Shown here in pieces: positions 21,518-30,966 of a stretch of 64,000 bases of DNA. This DNA comes from an uncultured Prochlorococcus sp. (GTDB lineage: Bacteria; Cyanobacteriota; Cyanobacteriia; PCC-6307; Cyanobiaceae): the NCBI GenBank assembly GCA_902536775.1, contig CACAYX010000001.1, positions 1 through 64,000 on the forward strand, given 5' to 3'. Position 1 is the stretch's first letter, and the number at the start of each line of letters is the position of its first letter. A program made the position numbers and the translations under genes. The notes beneath the pieces were generated by a model. It was given only the letters and a program-made list of their open reading frames with translations. It was not told the origin of the DNA and searched no databases.

Positions 21518-21982
21518 TTAATAACTATATCTATCAAGTGTTTCATCAGTAAATTCTTCAGAAATTTTTTCATTAGCTTCTTCTAATTCTTTTTCTAATT
21601 TTTTTCTTTTGCTTTCTCTATCTTTTGCTTCTTTTTCTTTTCTTTTTTCTTCTTTTTCTAATTCTCGTATTAGTTGTCTATTTGGATGAAGATTATCTAA
21701 ATATTCAATGCAATAACTAAATTTTTCTTTTTCTCTAATAACTGTTTCAGTAATTTGCGCTGCTGCATTTTTAGGTGAAATTTTGAAAAATCCTCCTTTT
21801 TGTTTTTTTATATACGTATAAGCTGCATCCCAACTACTTTCATGATCATTTCCGCCATCTCTCATAGTACAAAAAATTTCTGCTCCAAATGCACTTGCAT
21901 TTACTCTTGGCGTAGTAAGAGTTAAAGGTGCAAAAATTCCCAACGCTAATGGTATTAGTTTTTTCTTCTTTAATCTTTGCAT
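21518..21982 (-). CDS. Hypothetical secreted/periplasmic protein with a Lys/Glu-rich C-terminus
   Basis: Signal-peptide-like N-terminus (KKKKLIPLALGIFAPLTL), two Cys, EKEEKRKEKEAKDRESKRKKLEKELEE tail. Confidence 0.7.
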   Translation of the reverse strand: MQRLKKKKLIPLALGIFAPLTLTTPRVNASAFGAEIFCTMRDGGNDHESSWDAAYTYIKKQKGGFFKISPKNAAAQITETVIREKEKFSYCIEYLDNLHPNRQLIRELEKEEKRKEKEAKDRESKRKKLEKELEEANEKISEEFTDETLDRYSY

Positions 21983-22038
21983 TAGGTTTTTATCTTCTAT
22001 TTAAAAATATCTATAATTTTGTATATGTCTATAGAAAT

Positions 22039-22551
22039 TTAAGATTTAATAACTCCAAATATATTCAAGCATTTCACAACTAAAGGAAGAATTAAGAGTA
22101 CAGTAATCAATCTTACAGCGTGTAAAGTTGCAACTGCAGGCCCTACTCCGTATTCAGATCCTACAAGACTCATTCCGCTAATTCCTCCTGGTGCAGCTCC
22201 TAGAATAGTTGTAATGATATCTATATTAAGTAATCTGCTTGTCCATAATCCAATTACTAATCCAGTAATAACTAAAGTAAAAGTTATTAATATGGCTGGT
22301 TTCCATAAGTTTTGAATATCAACTAATGAGTCTCTTGTTAATGATGTACCAATGACTGTTCCAATTCCGATTTCTAAAATTGTTCTTGTGCCATTTGGCC
22401 ACTCAGCGATGTCTACTTTGCCACTTATGCTAAGTATGCTTGCGCCTATTAAAGCACCTGCAAGAGGAGCTGCAGGAATACCTGTTTTTAAAGCTAAAGC
22501 TCCAAAAATAAAACCTGCAAAGAGATAATAAATTAAATTTATGTTGGACAT
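22039..22551 (-). CDS. AbrB-like membrane protein (AbrB duplication/transport family)
   Basis: Hydrophobic repeats with GAAPGGISGMSLVGSEYG and GTVIGTSLTRDSL. Confidence 0.75.
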   Translation of the reverse strand: MSNINLIYYLFAGFIFGALALKTGIPAAPLAGALIGASILSISGKVDIAEWPNGTRTILEIGIGTVIGTSLTRDSLVDIQNLWKPAILITFTLVITGLVIGLWTSRLLNIDIITTILGAAPGGISGMSLVGSEYGVGPAVATLHAVRLITVLLILPLVVKCLNIFGVIKS

Positions 22552-22674
22552 AAATATTAAAGATGTTAGGTAATAATATTAGAAAATATTTTTTTTGCTT
22601 GGGTTTATATTCAAATTATATTTTTCTTTTCCTCTCGTAATGTCCCCTTTTTTTGGCATAATATTATTTAAAGC

Positions 22675-22881
22675 ATGAATTTTATGTCTTCACAAATTTC
22701 ATATAAAGATAATAAAAACCGCATAAAGAAAAAATTATCTTTTTTTGAGGGTGGCCATCAGCTCGAAAAATTAGAATTTGCCCTTGCAATAGCACAAACT
22801 AACGGTGATGAAAAAAAATCAATCGTTCTTAGAAAAAAGATTGTTGAATTAGGTGGAAATGTTGAAGAGCCAGGAACCTAA
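22675..22881 (+). CDS. Small hypothetical protein (68 aa)
   Basis: Complete ORF between flanking genes, coding-like composition. Confidence 0.65.
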   Translation: MNFMSSQISYKDNKNRIKKKLSFFEGGHQLEKLEFALAIAQTNGDEKKSIVLRKKIVELGGNVEEPGT

Positions 22882-22882
22882 C

Positions 22883-24046
22883 TTAATTTCCCTCTAGATA
22901 TCTAGATGCTACAACTAATGCTTCACCAGCCTGTTCGGCTGTGATTTGACCGAGGCTTAGAAGTGTATTACTAATAGCAGAGACCACCGTAATAATATCT
23001 CTATCATTAACATAACCTAAGTGTCCGACTCTAAATATTTTCCCTTTTAAATGATCTTGTCCGCCAGCAAGTAAGATATCAAAATTATTCTTTATTGTTT
23101 TTCTAAATTCTTCAGCATCAACTCCTTCTGTTTTTATTGCAGTAATTGAAGGACTTAAATATTTTTCATCAGCAAATAATTTTAGATTTAAAGCCTTTAC
23201 AGCATTGCTCATTGCTAATTTGTGTTTATTGTGTCTTAGAAAAATGTTATCTAAGCCTTCTTCTCTCATCATTTTTAAAGCTTCATCTAAAGCAAAAACT
23301 AAATTAACTGCTGGTGTGTATGGATTACTGTTAGTTAAAAGACTTTTTTTGTAGGATTTTAAATTTAAATAAAATTTTGGTAAGTTAGATTTTTCTGTGG
23401 CTTTCCATGCTTTTTGGCTCATTGATATAAAACTAAGCCCAGGAGGTATCATATATCCTTTTTGTGACCCTGAAGCAACGATATCTAATTCCCATGCATC
23501 TACAGGCACATTGCAAGCTCCAAGACTTGTAACGCAGTCAACAATTGATATAGCTTTGCTATGTTCGCGAATATATGAACTTATAGTTTCTAGATCATTA
23601 ATTACGCCTGTTGAGGTTTCAGAATGAGTCAAAATAACTGCCTTTATTTCTTTTTGTTTATCTTCCTTTAATACTTTTTTGAATTCTTCGGGATCAAGTG
23701 GACTACCCCATTCGGAATCAATTTTTATTACCTCTAAACCAAATTCTTTAGCAACTTTTACCCATCTTTCGCCAAATTTTCCATTTTCTCCACAAATTAC
23801 TTTATCTCCTCTACTTAAGGTATTTATTATTCCAGCCTCCATCGCGGCGGTCCCACTACCAGTGATTGTTAGAACATCATTTCGAGTTTGATGAAGCCAC
23901 TGTAAATTTTTAGTAGTACTTTCTACGAGATCTTGGAATTCTTTACTTCGATGACCTATTGGATGCTTACTTAATGCTTGTAAAACTTTTTCTGGAACTG
24001 GTGTAGGTCCAGGAATCATCAATGATAATTTTTGTTGTATGGCCAC
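22883..24046 (-). CDS. Class V aminotransferase (serine/alanine-glyoxylate type)
   Basis: MIPGPTPVPEKVLQALSKHPIGHRS, SGSQKGYMIPPGLSF PLP-lysine motif. Confidence 0.9.
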   Translation of the reverse strand: MAIQQKLSLMIPGPTPVPEKVLQALSKHPIGHRSKEFQDLVESTTKNLQWLHQTRNDVLTITGSGTAAMEAGIINTLSRGDKVICGENGKFGERWVKVAKEFGLEVIKIDSEWGSPLDPEEFKKVLKEDKQKEIKAVILTHSETSTGVINDLETISSYIREHSKAISIVDCVTSLGACNVPVDAWELDIVASGSQKGYMIPPGLSFISMSQKAWKATEKSNLPKFYLNLKSYKKSLLTNSNPYTPAVNLVFALDEALKMMREEGLDNIFLRHNKHKLAMSNAVKALNLKLFADEKYLSPSITAIKTEGVDAEEFRKTIKNNFDILLAGGQDHLKGKIFRVGHLGYVNDRDIITVVSAISNTLLSLGQITAEQAGEALVVASRYLEGN

Positions 24047-24106
24047 TTTTTGTTAAATAGGTCATTCTTAGATTAGTTCTCATTATATATTTTTCAATTA
24101 CTTGAT

Positions 24107-25219
24107 TTGAAAAAAGGATTTTCTTTACCTTTGTGGGTTGCTGGAGCTGCTAGGTCAGCATTAAAAAAACTAGTAGGGTTGCCATTTGAAAATTATGAAC
24201 TAATAAAAATTCCAAATGAAAAAAAAGAAATAAAAATTGAGATACATTCTGTTGGTTTAATTAAAGATGACTCGTATGCATTAGGAATTACCTTTGCACA
24301 GTCAGGCTTAGATCTTGACATTACACAAAATTTAGAAATATGGACGATAGCCTCTTTAGAAAAAATTTCTTTTAATAATCCTGCTCAAACAATTCCAATA
24401 AATATTATTGCAGGATCTGGTGTAGGGATAAAAGAAGATACATCAGAGATATGCATTTCTAATTTTGCAAAAGAAGTTTTATATGAAAATTTATTAGATA
24501 GTATTCCTGAGGGCTTTAATTTGAAATTGGAAATTATTTTTCCAAAGGGAGTTTTTTTAGCTGAAAGAACTAGTAATAAGTCATTTGGTATTGTTAATGG
24601 ATTATCTATTATTGGTACTTCTGCTGAGACTTATTCGAGTGCTTCACCTGATCAATTAGAAGAGGCTAAAAATAATTTAGCAAAGTTAATTCAAAATGAT
24701 TTTAAAGGGCAAGTTGTATTTGTTATTGGTGAAAATGGGTTAAATTTGGCAAAAACTTATGATGTTAATTTGCCAATCATCAAAATTGGAAATTGGATAG
24801 GACCATTATTAGTTGATGCAGCAATAAAAAAAGTTAAAACTGTAATTTTATTTGGTTATCACGGAAAATTAATTAAATTAGCAGGTGGTATTTTTCATAC
24901 ACATAATCATTTAGCTGATGCAAGAATTGAGATTCTTGTTTATTTAGCCGTTCAAGAAAAGTTACCACCTGAAATAATAGTTGAATTATCTCAGTTAGAT
25001 AATCTTGAGAATGCACTACAACTTCTTGAAAGATTTAATAAATCTTTAGCTGATAAATTATTCAAGAATTTATCTAATACGATCGAAAAGCGTTCTTTGA
25101 CTTATGTAAATAGGTATGTAAAAACTGATATGGAAATCGCATCAATCATTTTTGATAGAAAAAGGAAAATAAGGTGGGCTGGAAATTATGGTAATAAGTA
25201 TGTTTCTTATTTTCAATGA
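24107..25219 (+). CDS. cbiD: Cobalt-precorrin-5B (C1)-methyltransferase CbiD
   Basis: FSLPLWVAGAARSALKKL, HSVGLIKDDSY, GNWIGPLLVDAA, GYHGKLIKLAGGIFHTHNHLADAR. Confidence 0.93.
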   Translation: MKKGFSLPLWVAGAARSALKKLVGLPFENYELIKIPNEKKEIKIEIHSVGLIKDDSYALGITFAQSGLDLDITQNLEIWTIASLEKISFNNPAQTIPINIIAGSGVGIKEDTSEICISNFAKEVLYENLLDSIPEGFNLKLEIIFPKGVFLAERTSNKSFGIVNGLSIIGTSAETYSSASPDQLEEAKNNLAKLIQNDFKGQVVFVIGENGLNLAKTYDVNLPIIKIGNWIGPLLVDAAIKKVKTVILFGYHGKLIKLAGGIFHTHNHLADARIEILVYLAVQEKLPPEIIVELSQLDNLENALQLLERFNKSLADKLFKNLSNTIEKRSLTYVNRYVKTDMEIASIIFDRKRKIRWAGNYGNKYVSYFQ

Positions 25220-25283
25220 GATTCAATGAGATTAATTTGTGATTCATTATGCTTTTGTAAATAAATTGAGCTAACTTTTATAC

Positions 25284-26870
25284 ATGAGTCAAACATCTTT
25301 AAAAAAAGAACGAGATCCTTCAATATTAATTTTAGATTTTGGATCTCAATATTCTGAATTGATTGCCAGAAGAATTAGAGAAACTAATGTTTTTTCTCTT
25401 GTAGTAAGTAATTTTATTTCAATTGAGGAAATTAAAAATATTAACCCTAAAGGGATTATTTTGAGTGGAGGCCCAAATTCTGTATATGAACAAAACGCTC
25501 CTAGGTGTGATGAAAAAATTTTTAACTTAGGAATTCCTATTCTTGGTATATGTTATGGCATGCAATTAATCGTCAAAGAACTTGGAGGATCTGTTATTTC
25601 AGCAATCAAAAAAGCAGAATATGGTAGAGCACCAATAATTATAGACCAAGAATCTGACCTCCTTTCTGATGTTGAAGATAAATCTATTATGTGGATGAGT
25701 CATGGGGATTCAATTAATAGTTTGCCTGAAGGATTTAATAAAATTGCTCATACCGAAAACACAGTCCATGCAGCAATTTCAAATGATGTAAAGAAATTAT
25801 TTGGCGTACAATTTCATCCTGAAGTTATCCATTCAGAATTTGGGATGACGGTAATTAAAAATTTTGTTTATAAAATTTCTTGCTGCGCGTCTGATTGGAC
25901 AACCGAAACCTATTTAGAGGAAACTATTCCCAGGATAAGAGAGCAAGTTGGCAATAAAAAAGTTTTGCTTGCCTTGTCAGGAGGAGTTGATTCATCAACT
26001 CTTGCTTTTCTTCTAAATAAAGCAATTGGAAATCAACTTACATGTATGTTTATAGACCAAGGTTTCATGAGAAAAGGTGAGCCAGAATTTTTAATGAGTT
26101 TTTTTGATAAGAAATTTCACATAAAAGTTGAATATATTAATGCAAGGGAAAGGTTTATTAACAAATTAAAAGGTATTACTGATCCAGAACAAAAAAGAAA
26201 AATTATAGGTGAAGAATTTATTAGAGTGTTTGAGGAAGAAAGCAGTAGATTGGGACCCTTTCAGTATTTAGCTCAAGGTACTCTTTATCCTGATGTTATT
26301 GAAAGTGCTGGTACTAACATTGATCCTAAGACAGGTGAAAGAATAGCTGTAAAAATAAAGAGTCATCATAATGTGGGTGGATTGCCAAAAGATTTACAAT
26401 TCAAATTAGTTGAACCATTAAGAAAACTTTTTAAGGATGAAGTCCGAAAAGTGGGAGCTGCTTTAGGTTTGCCGGATGAAATTATAAAAAGGCATCCATT
26501 TCCAGGCCCAGGATTAGCTATAAGAATTTTAGGAGAGGTGAATAATGAAAAATTAGATTGTTTAAGAGATGCAGACTGGATAGTAAGAGATGAAATTAAA
26601 AAATCAGGTCTTTACAATGATATTTGGCAAGCTTTTGCAGTATTGCTACCTGTTAAAACTGTGGGAGTGATGGGAGATAAAAGGACTTATTCATGGCCAA
26701 TAGTTTTACGTTGCGTATCAAGCGAGGATGGTATGACAGCGGATTGGTCAAAAATTCCTTTTCAGATTTTGGAGAGGATTGCAAATAGAATCGTGAACGA
26801 AGTAGATTCAGTTAACAGAGTTGTTTATGATATAACAAGCAAACCTCCTGGAACTATTGAGTGGGAGTAA
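25284..26870 (+). CDS. guaA: GMP synthase (glutamine-hydrolysing)
   Basis: [46 protein letters not shown]. Confidence 0.98.
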   Translation: MSQTSLKKERDPSILILDFGSQYSELIARRIRETNVFSLVVSNFISIEEIKNINPKGIILSGGPNSVYEQNAPRCDEKIFNLGIPILGICYGMQLIVKELGGSVISAIKKAEYGRAPIIIDQESDLLSDVEDKSIMWMSHGDSINSLPEGFNKIAHTENTVHAAISNDVKKLFGVQFHPEVIHSEFGMTVIKNFVYKISCCASDWTTETYLEETIPRIREQVGNKKVLLALSGGVDSSTLAFLLNKAIGNQLTCMFIDQGFMRKGEPEFLMSFFDKKFHIKVEYINARERFINKLKGITDPEQKRKIIGEEFIRVFEEESSRLGPFQYLAQGTLYPDVIESAGTNIDPKTGERIAVKIKSHHNVGGLPKDLQFKLVEPLRKLFKDEVRKVGAALGLPDEIIKRHPFPGPGLAIRILGEVNNEKLDCLRDADWIVRDEIKKSGLYNDIWQAFAVLLPVKTVGVMGDKRTYSWPIVLRCVSSEDGMTADWSKIPFQILERIANRIVNEVDSVNRVVYDITSKPPGTIEWE

Positions 26871-26945
26871 GTTAAAAAATTTTTCTAAAAAATTTAAGAC
26901 TTTTCTTTTATTTCAAAAATACTTTTAAATGAGATATTAATCCTA

Positions 26946-27659
26946 ATGAGTGAAATTATTAAATTAAGTCGATCTACTGTTGAGAAATATCTCAGTTGTC
27001 CAAGATGTTGTGTACTTGATAAAAAATATAAAATAAAACCACCATCATTACCATTTACTCTAAATCTCGCTGTAGATAATTTGTGTAAAAATGAATTTGA
27101 TTATTACAGAAAAATTCAAAAGCCGCATCCTTTATTTATTGAATATGGTATTGATGCTGTTCCTTTGAAACACAAAGATTTAGAACTTTGGAGAAGTAAT
27201 TTTCAAGGGATAAGATATAAGTCAATTGAACATAACTATGATTTTGGTGGAGCTGTGGATGATATTTGGCAGCAAAAAAATGGTGATCTTATTATCGTTG
27301 ATGTAAAAGCAACATCTAGAAATAATTTTGATTGGTCTGAGACTTTTAATAAATACGAATATGCAAAAGCTTACAAGAGACAATTAGAAATGTATCAGTG
27401 GCTTTTTAAAAAAAACGGTTTTCAAGTAGCCAAAGAAGCTTATCTTTTATATTTCAATGGAAAGAAGAATGAAGAGTTATTTAATAACCAATTAAATTTT
27501 GATGTACATCTAATTAAATTAGATTGTTCTACTTCATGGGTAGAAAATAAGATAATTGATACGGTTAATTTATTACGTTCAGATGTTTTTCCAAAACCTT
27601 CCTTAAATTGCGAATACTGTAATTATTTAAAGAAGCGTTGGCAGTTATCGATAACTTAA
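26946..27659 (+). CDS. PD-(D/E)XK (RecB/Cas4-like) nuclease family protein
   Basis: STVEKYLSCPRC start, GGAVDDIW, LIIVDVKATS, RQLEMYQWLF, C-terminal CEYC. Confidence 0.8.
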   Translation: MSEIIKLSRSTVEKYLSCPRCCVLDKKYKIKPPSLPFTLNLAVDNLCKNEFDYYRKIQKPHPLFIEYGIDAVPLKHKDLELWRSNFQGIRYKSIEHNYDFGGAVDDIWQQKNGDLIIVDVKATSRNNFDWSETFNKYEYAKAYKRQLEMYQWLFKKNGFQVAKEAYLLYFNGKKNEELFNNQLNFDVHLIKLDCSTSWVENKIIDTVNLLRSDVFPKPSLNCEYCNYLKKRWQLSIT

Positions 27660-27740
27660 TATTCATGGGATAATTTTTTCATATTTCTGGAAAAATAGTG
27701 AATAAAAGATAATCTTTAATTAGATTATTTATTTAGACTT

Positions 27741-28349
27741 TTGATAAAATCGAAAAATTCTGAAAGAAAGATAACTAATCATCTCCAACAAGATGTGGTT
27801 AAAGTATCTGGTAAAACAATCTTTATTAATCCTTTTTTATATTGGCGGAGATTTGACGAAAATACTAATAGATGGCTTAGAGAGCCTGGTCAAATGTCAG
27901 AGGATCAAATTTCACCAAACAGAAACCGTTTCTATCCAGAAATAGAGTGGACTGATTTAAGTCATGAGCAAAAGCTCATAAAAGATGCAACTGTTGAGAT
28001 GTTTTTAAAAACTCTTGAATTGATAAGTACATTCCATCCATATCTTACTTCTGGACAATTAGTAGAAGTGGAGAGAAAAATGGCGATTATAAAAAAGATT
28101 CCTTTTGAAAAGTGGGTAACAAAATCTTTCGCTAAAAAAGCGAGATTATTAGAAAATGAAAAAAGAAAATTTCAAAGAGAAAGATTTTTAAGTAGCTGGA
28201 GGGAATGGTTTAGTCTTGAAAATACTCAGCAAGCTATTTTGCCATTAATAGTTGCTTTTTTTGTTTCATCATTAATTGGCTGGTCTTTAGGAATATCTAA
28301 AAATAGTTGTAATCCTTATTTTGAACAAAATATAGATCAATTAAATTAA
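27741..28349 (+). CDS. Conserved hypothetical with C-terminal TM segment
   Basis: 202 aa; AILPLIVAFFVSSLIGWSLG near the C-terminus. Confidence 0.7.
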   Translation: MIKSKNSERKITNHLQQDVVKVSGKTIFINPFLYWRRFDENTNRWLREPGQMSEDQISPNRNRFYPEIEWTDLSHEQKLIKDATVEMFLKTLELISTFHPYLTSGQLVEVERKMAIIKKIPFEKWVTKSFAKKARLLENEKRKFQRERFLSSWREWFSLENTQQAILPLIVAFFVSSLIGWSLGISKNSCNPYFEQNIDQLN

Positions 28350-28456
28350 TTTGTTTTTGATTTTTTAAATATCTAACTTAATATAATTTTGAAAAAATAA
28401 ATTTCTTATTTAAGATTATATCAATTGGAAAAATTGCTTAAAAAAGTAAAAATTTT

Positions 28457-28600
28457 ATGAGTGAAAGTTTGAATTCAAATTATATTGAAAATGATGAGGT
28501 TAATCTGAAAAATGAAGAACGCGATTATAAAAATTTAATCACAAAACTTAAAGAGATAAAATCAACCATTGCTTTATTGGAAAAAATAATATTTAAATAA
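28457..28600 (+). CDS. Small hypothetical protein MSESLNSNYIENDEVNLKNEERDYKNLITKLKEIKSTIALLEKIIFK
   Basis: Hand-translated; complete 47-aa ORF, ATG to TAA, not in the supplied track. Confidence 0.55.
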   Translation: MSESLNSNYIENDEVNLKNEERDYKNLITKLKEIKSTIALLEKIIFK

Positions 28601-28611
28601 ATTTTATATTT

Positions 28612-30402
28612 TTGATAAAAACAAGTCCTAATAAAAAACTACTGTCATTAAAGAGACAACCTTTAGTCTTACTTATTTTTTCTTCCGTATCATTTTTTTT
28701 GATTTTGTGTAGGTTAATTTTTTTACAACTTTTAAATTATGAATCTTTTAAGAAGATGTCAGATGAGAATAGGATCAGACTTATTGCTTCACAGCCAATA
28801 CGCGGAAGAATACTAGATAAAAATGGTTATGTTTTAGCAGATAGTAGAGTGCAATATTCTTTAATTATAAAGCCTCAATCTGTTAATAAAAGCAATTGGG
28901 AAAAAAATAAATCAAGTCTTTCCAACTTGTTAAATATTGATAGTAATGTAATTCAAAAAAAATACTCTGATGGTCTAAATAATCAGAAACTTTCAGTAAT
29001 TATTCTTGATGATTTAAATGTAGATCAATTAATAAAATTTAAGGAGAATGAAGGTAATTTAATTAGTTTTGAAATAACTACTAAATTAATTAGAAATTAT
29101 CCTTATAAATCCCTTGCTGCTCATGTAATTGGTTATACTCAGCCAATTACTGAATCAGAATATAAATTCTTATCTAAGAATGGTTATAAATTAAATGATT
29201 TAATCGGTAGAACAGGAATTGAATATGTTTACGAAGATTTTATAAGAGGTGAATGGGGTGGAGAAATGGTTGAAGTAAATTCATTAGGACAATTTCAAAG
29301 ATCATTGGGTATAAGACCTCCAGTGCAAGGCAATGATATTGAACTAACAATCGACCTTAAGCTGCAATTAGTTGCGGAGGAAGTTCTGAAAGATAAAAAA
29401 GCTGGAGCCATAATAGTAATGGATCCAAGAGATGGTGCAATAAGAGCAATGACAAGTAAACCTACATTTGATTTAAATTTTTTCTCAAAGGATTTTAAAC
29501 CTGAGAAAGAATATAATAAACTTTTTAATTCTCCTGAAAAACCTTTATTTAATAGAGCATTAAATGCCTACGATCCAGGAAGCGTTTGGAAAATTGTAAC
29601 TGCTTTAGCTGGCTTGGAAAGTGGAAAATTCCCTAGAGAAACAATGTTAGAAACGAAACCATGTATAACTTATGGGAGCCAATGTTTTAGAGAGCATAAT
29701 GATTTAGGCTTTGGGGTAATAGGTTATGAAGATGCTTTAAGAGTTTCAAGTAATACATTTTTTTATCAAGTAGGTTATGGAGTAGGAGTTGATGAAATTC
29801 ATAAGGTTTCACGAAAGCTTGGTTTTAATTCTCTATCTGGAGTTGAAATTTCTGATCAAGAAAATATAGGATTAGTAGCTAGTAGTGATTGGGCTAAAGA
29901 AGGCAGAGGATGGGGGCAACCAGGAAGAACCCCTTGGGTTCCAGAAGATATTGCGAGTATGTCTATTGGACAATTTGTTGTACAAGTTAGCCCTATTCAA
30001 ATAGCTAGGGCATATGCTGCAATTGCAAATGGTGGCTATCTAGTAACTCCTTATTTAGTTAAAAAAAATGAAGAAAATCATTCAGATAAAAAACGTATTC
30101 CAATTGACATTGATCCACAAAATCTTCAATTAATAAAAAGTGGTCTCAGAAAAGTAGTAGAGTCTGGCACTGGAGTATCAATTAATTATGGAGTTTCAAA
30201 TTTACCTCCAGTTTCAGGCAAAACTGGAACTGCTGAAGATGGTGAAGGTGGATTAGATCACGCTTGGTTCGTTTGTTTTACTCCCTCTGAAAAAAGTGAA
30301 TTACTCGTAGTTGCTTTTGCACAAAATACTCCTGGTGGGGGATCTGTGCATGCACTGCCTATGGCTAGAGAAATTTTGAAAGTCTGGAATGAAAAAGAAT
30401 GA
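28612..30402 (+). CDS. Penicillin-binding protein 2 (PBP2/MrdA-like transpeptidase)
   Basis: RGRILDKNGYVLADSR, YDPGSVWKIVTALAGLE, SSNTFFY, SGKTGTAE. Confidence 0.93.
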   Translation: MIKTSPNKKLLSLKRQPLVLLIFSSVSFFLILCRLIFLQLLNYESFKKMSDENRIRLIASQPIRGRILDKNGYVLADSRVQYSLIIKPQSVNKSNWEKNKSSLSNLLNIDSNVIQKKYSDGLNNQKLSVIILDDLNVDQLIKFKENEGNLISFEITTKLIRNYPYKSLAAHVIGYTQPITESEYKFLSKNGYKLNDLIGRTGIEYVYEDFIRGEWGGEMVEVNSLGQFQRSLGIRPPVQGNDIELTIDLKLQLVAEEVLKDKKAGAIIVMDPRDGAIRAMTSKPTFDLNFFSKDFKPEKEYNKLFNSPEKPLFNRALNAYDPGSVWKIVTALAGLESGKFPRETMLETKPCITYGSQCFREHNDLGFGVIGYEDALRVSSNTFFYQVGYGVGVDEIHKVSRKLGFNSLSGVEISDQENIGLVASSDWAKEGRGWGQPGRTPWVPEDIASMSIGQFVVQVSPIQIARAYAAIANGGYLVTPYLVKKNEENHSDKKRIPIDIDPQNLQLIKSGLRKVVESGTGVSINYGVSNLPPVSGKTGTAEDGEGGLDHAWFVCFTPSEKSELLVVAFAQNTPGGGSVHALPMAREILKVWNEKE

Positions 30403-30424
30403 AATTTTATTCGGTTTTAAATGT

Positions 30425-30949
30425 TTATGTTTTTAATTTTTTCATTTGTAAAAGTCTTTGAATAATATCCTCAATAGTTTTTGTATCTATAGGTTTACTA
30501 TATGAGGAAAAAAGTTGTCTCCCTAATACTTGACTTCCTAAATGTACTAATTGAATGCGTAATGAGGTCAGCAGTTCTAACCCTATTCCACCAGAAAATG
30601 TTGCAATTGCAATCGGTTGACCATTAAATAAATTCCTAAAGTCATCTCCCGAAATAGAAAGCCATGCTATGAAGTTGGAGAGAATGGGAGGTATAGATCC
30701 ATTATATTCAGGGGCACAAATTACCCACCTTTCAATCTTGAAAAGCTTTTTTTTTAATTCTTTTATTTCATTTGGAATATTCTCTTTGCTATGAATTCTT
30801 GGGTTAAATAATGGAATATCAAGAGTTGTAAGATCTAAAATTTCAGAACTTATTTTAAGTTCATTACTTTTTTCAAGAAATTTTTTAGAAAGTTCTAGAT
30901 TTTTACCACAACTAGCCGTAATGATTATTATATCTTTTGTGTCAGTCAT
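30425..30949 (-). CDS. NADPH-dependent FMN reductase
   Basis: CAPEYNGSIPPILSNFIAWLS motif. Confidence 0.88.
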   Translation of the reverse strand: MTDTKDIIIITASCGKNLELSKKFLEKSNELKISSEILDLTTLDIPLFNPRIHSKENIPNEIKELKKKLFKIERWVICAPEYNGSIPPILSNFIAWLSISGDDFRNLFNGQPIAIATFSGGIGLELLTSLRIQLVHLGSQVLGRQLFSSYSKPIDTKTIEDIIQRLLQMKKLKT

Positions 30950-30966
30950 AAATTAGATAAATAAAT

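Noticed and set aside
24047-24106. Possible cobalamin riboswitch upstream of cbiD
   Set aside because: The spacer is only about 60 bp and shows no B12-box-like or structured element.
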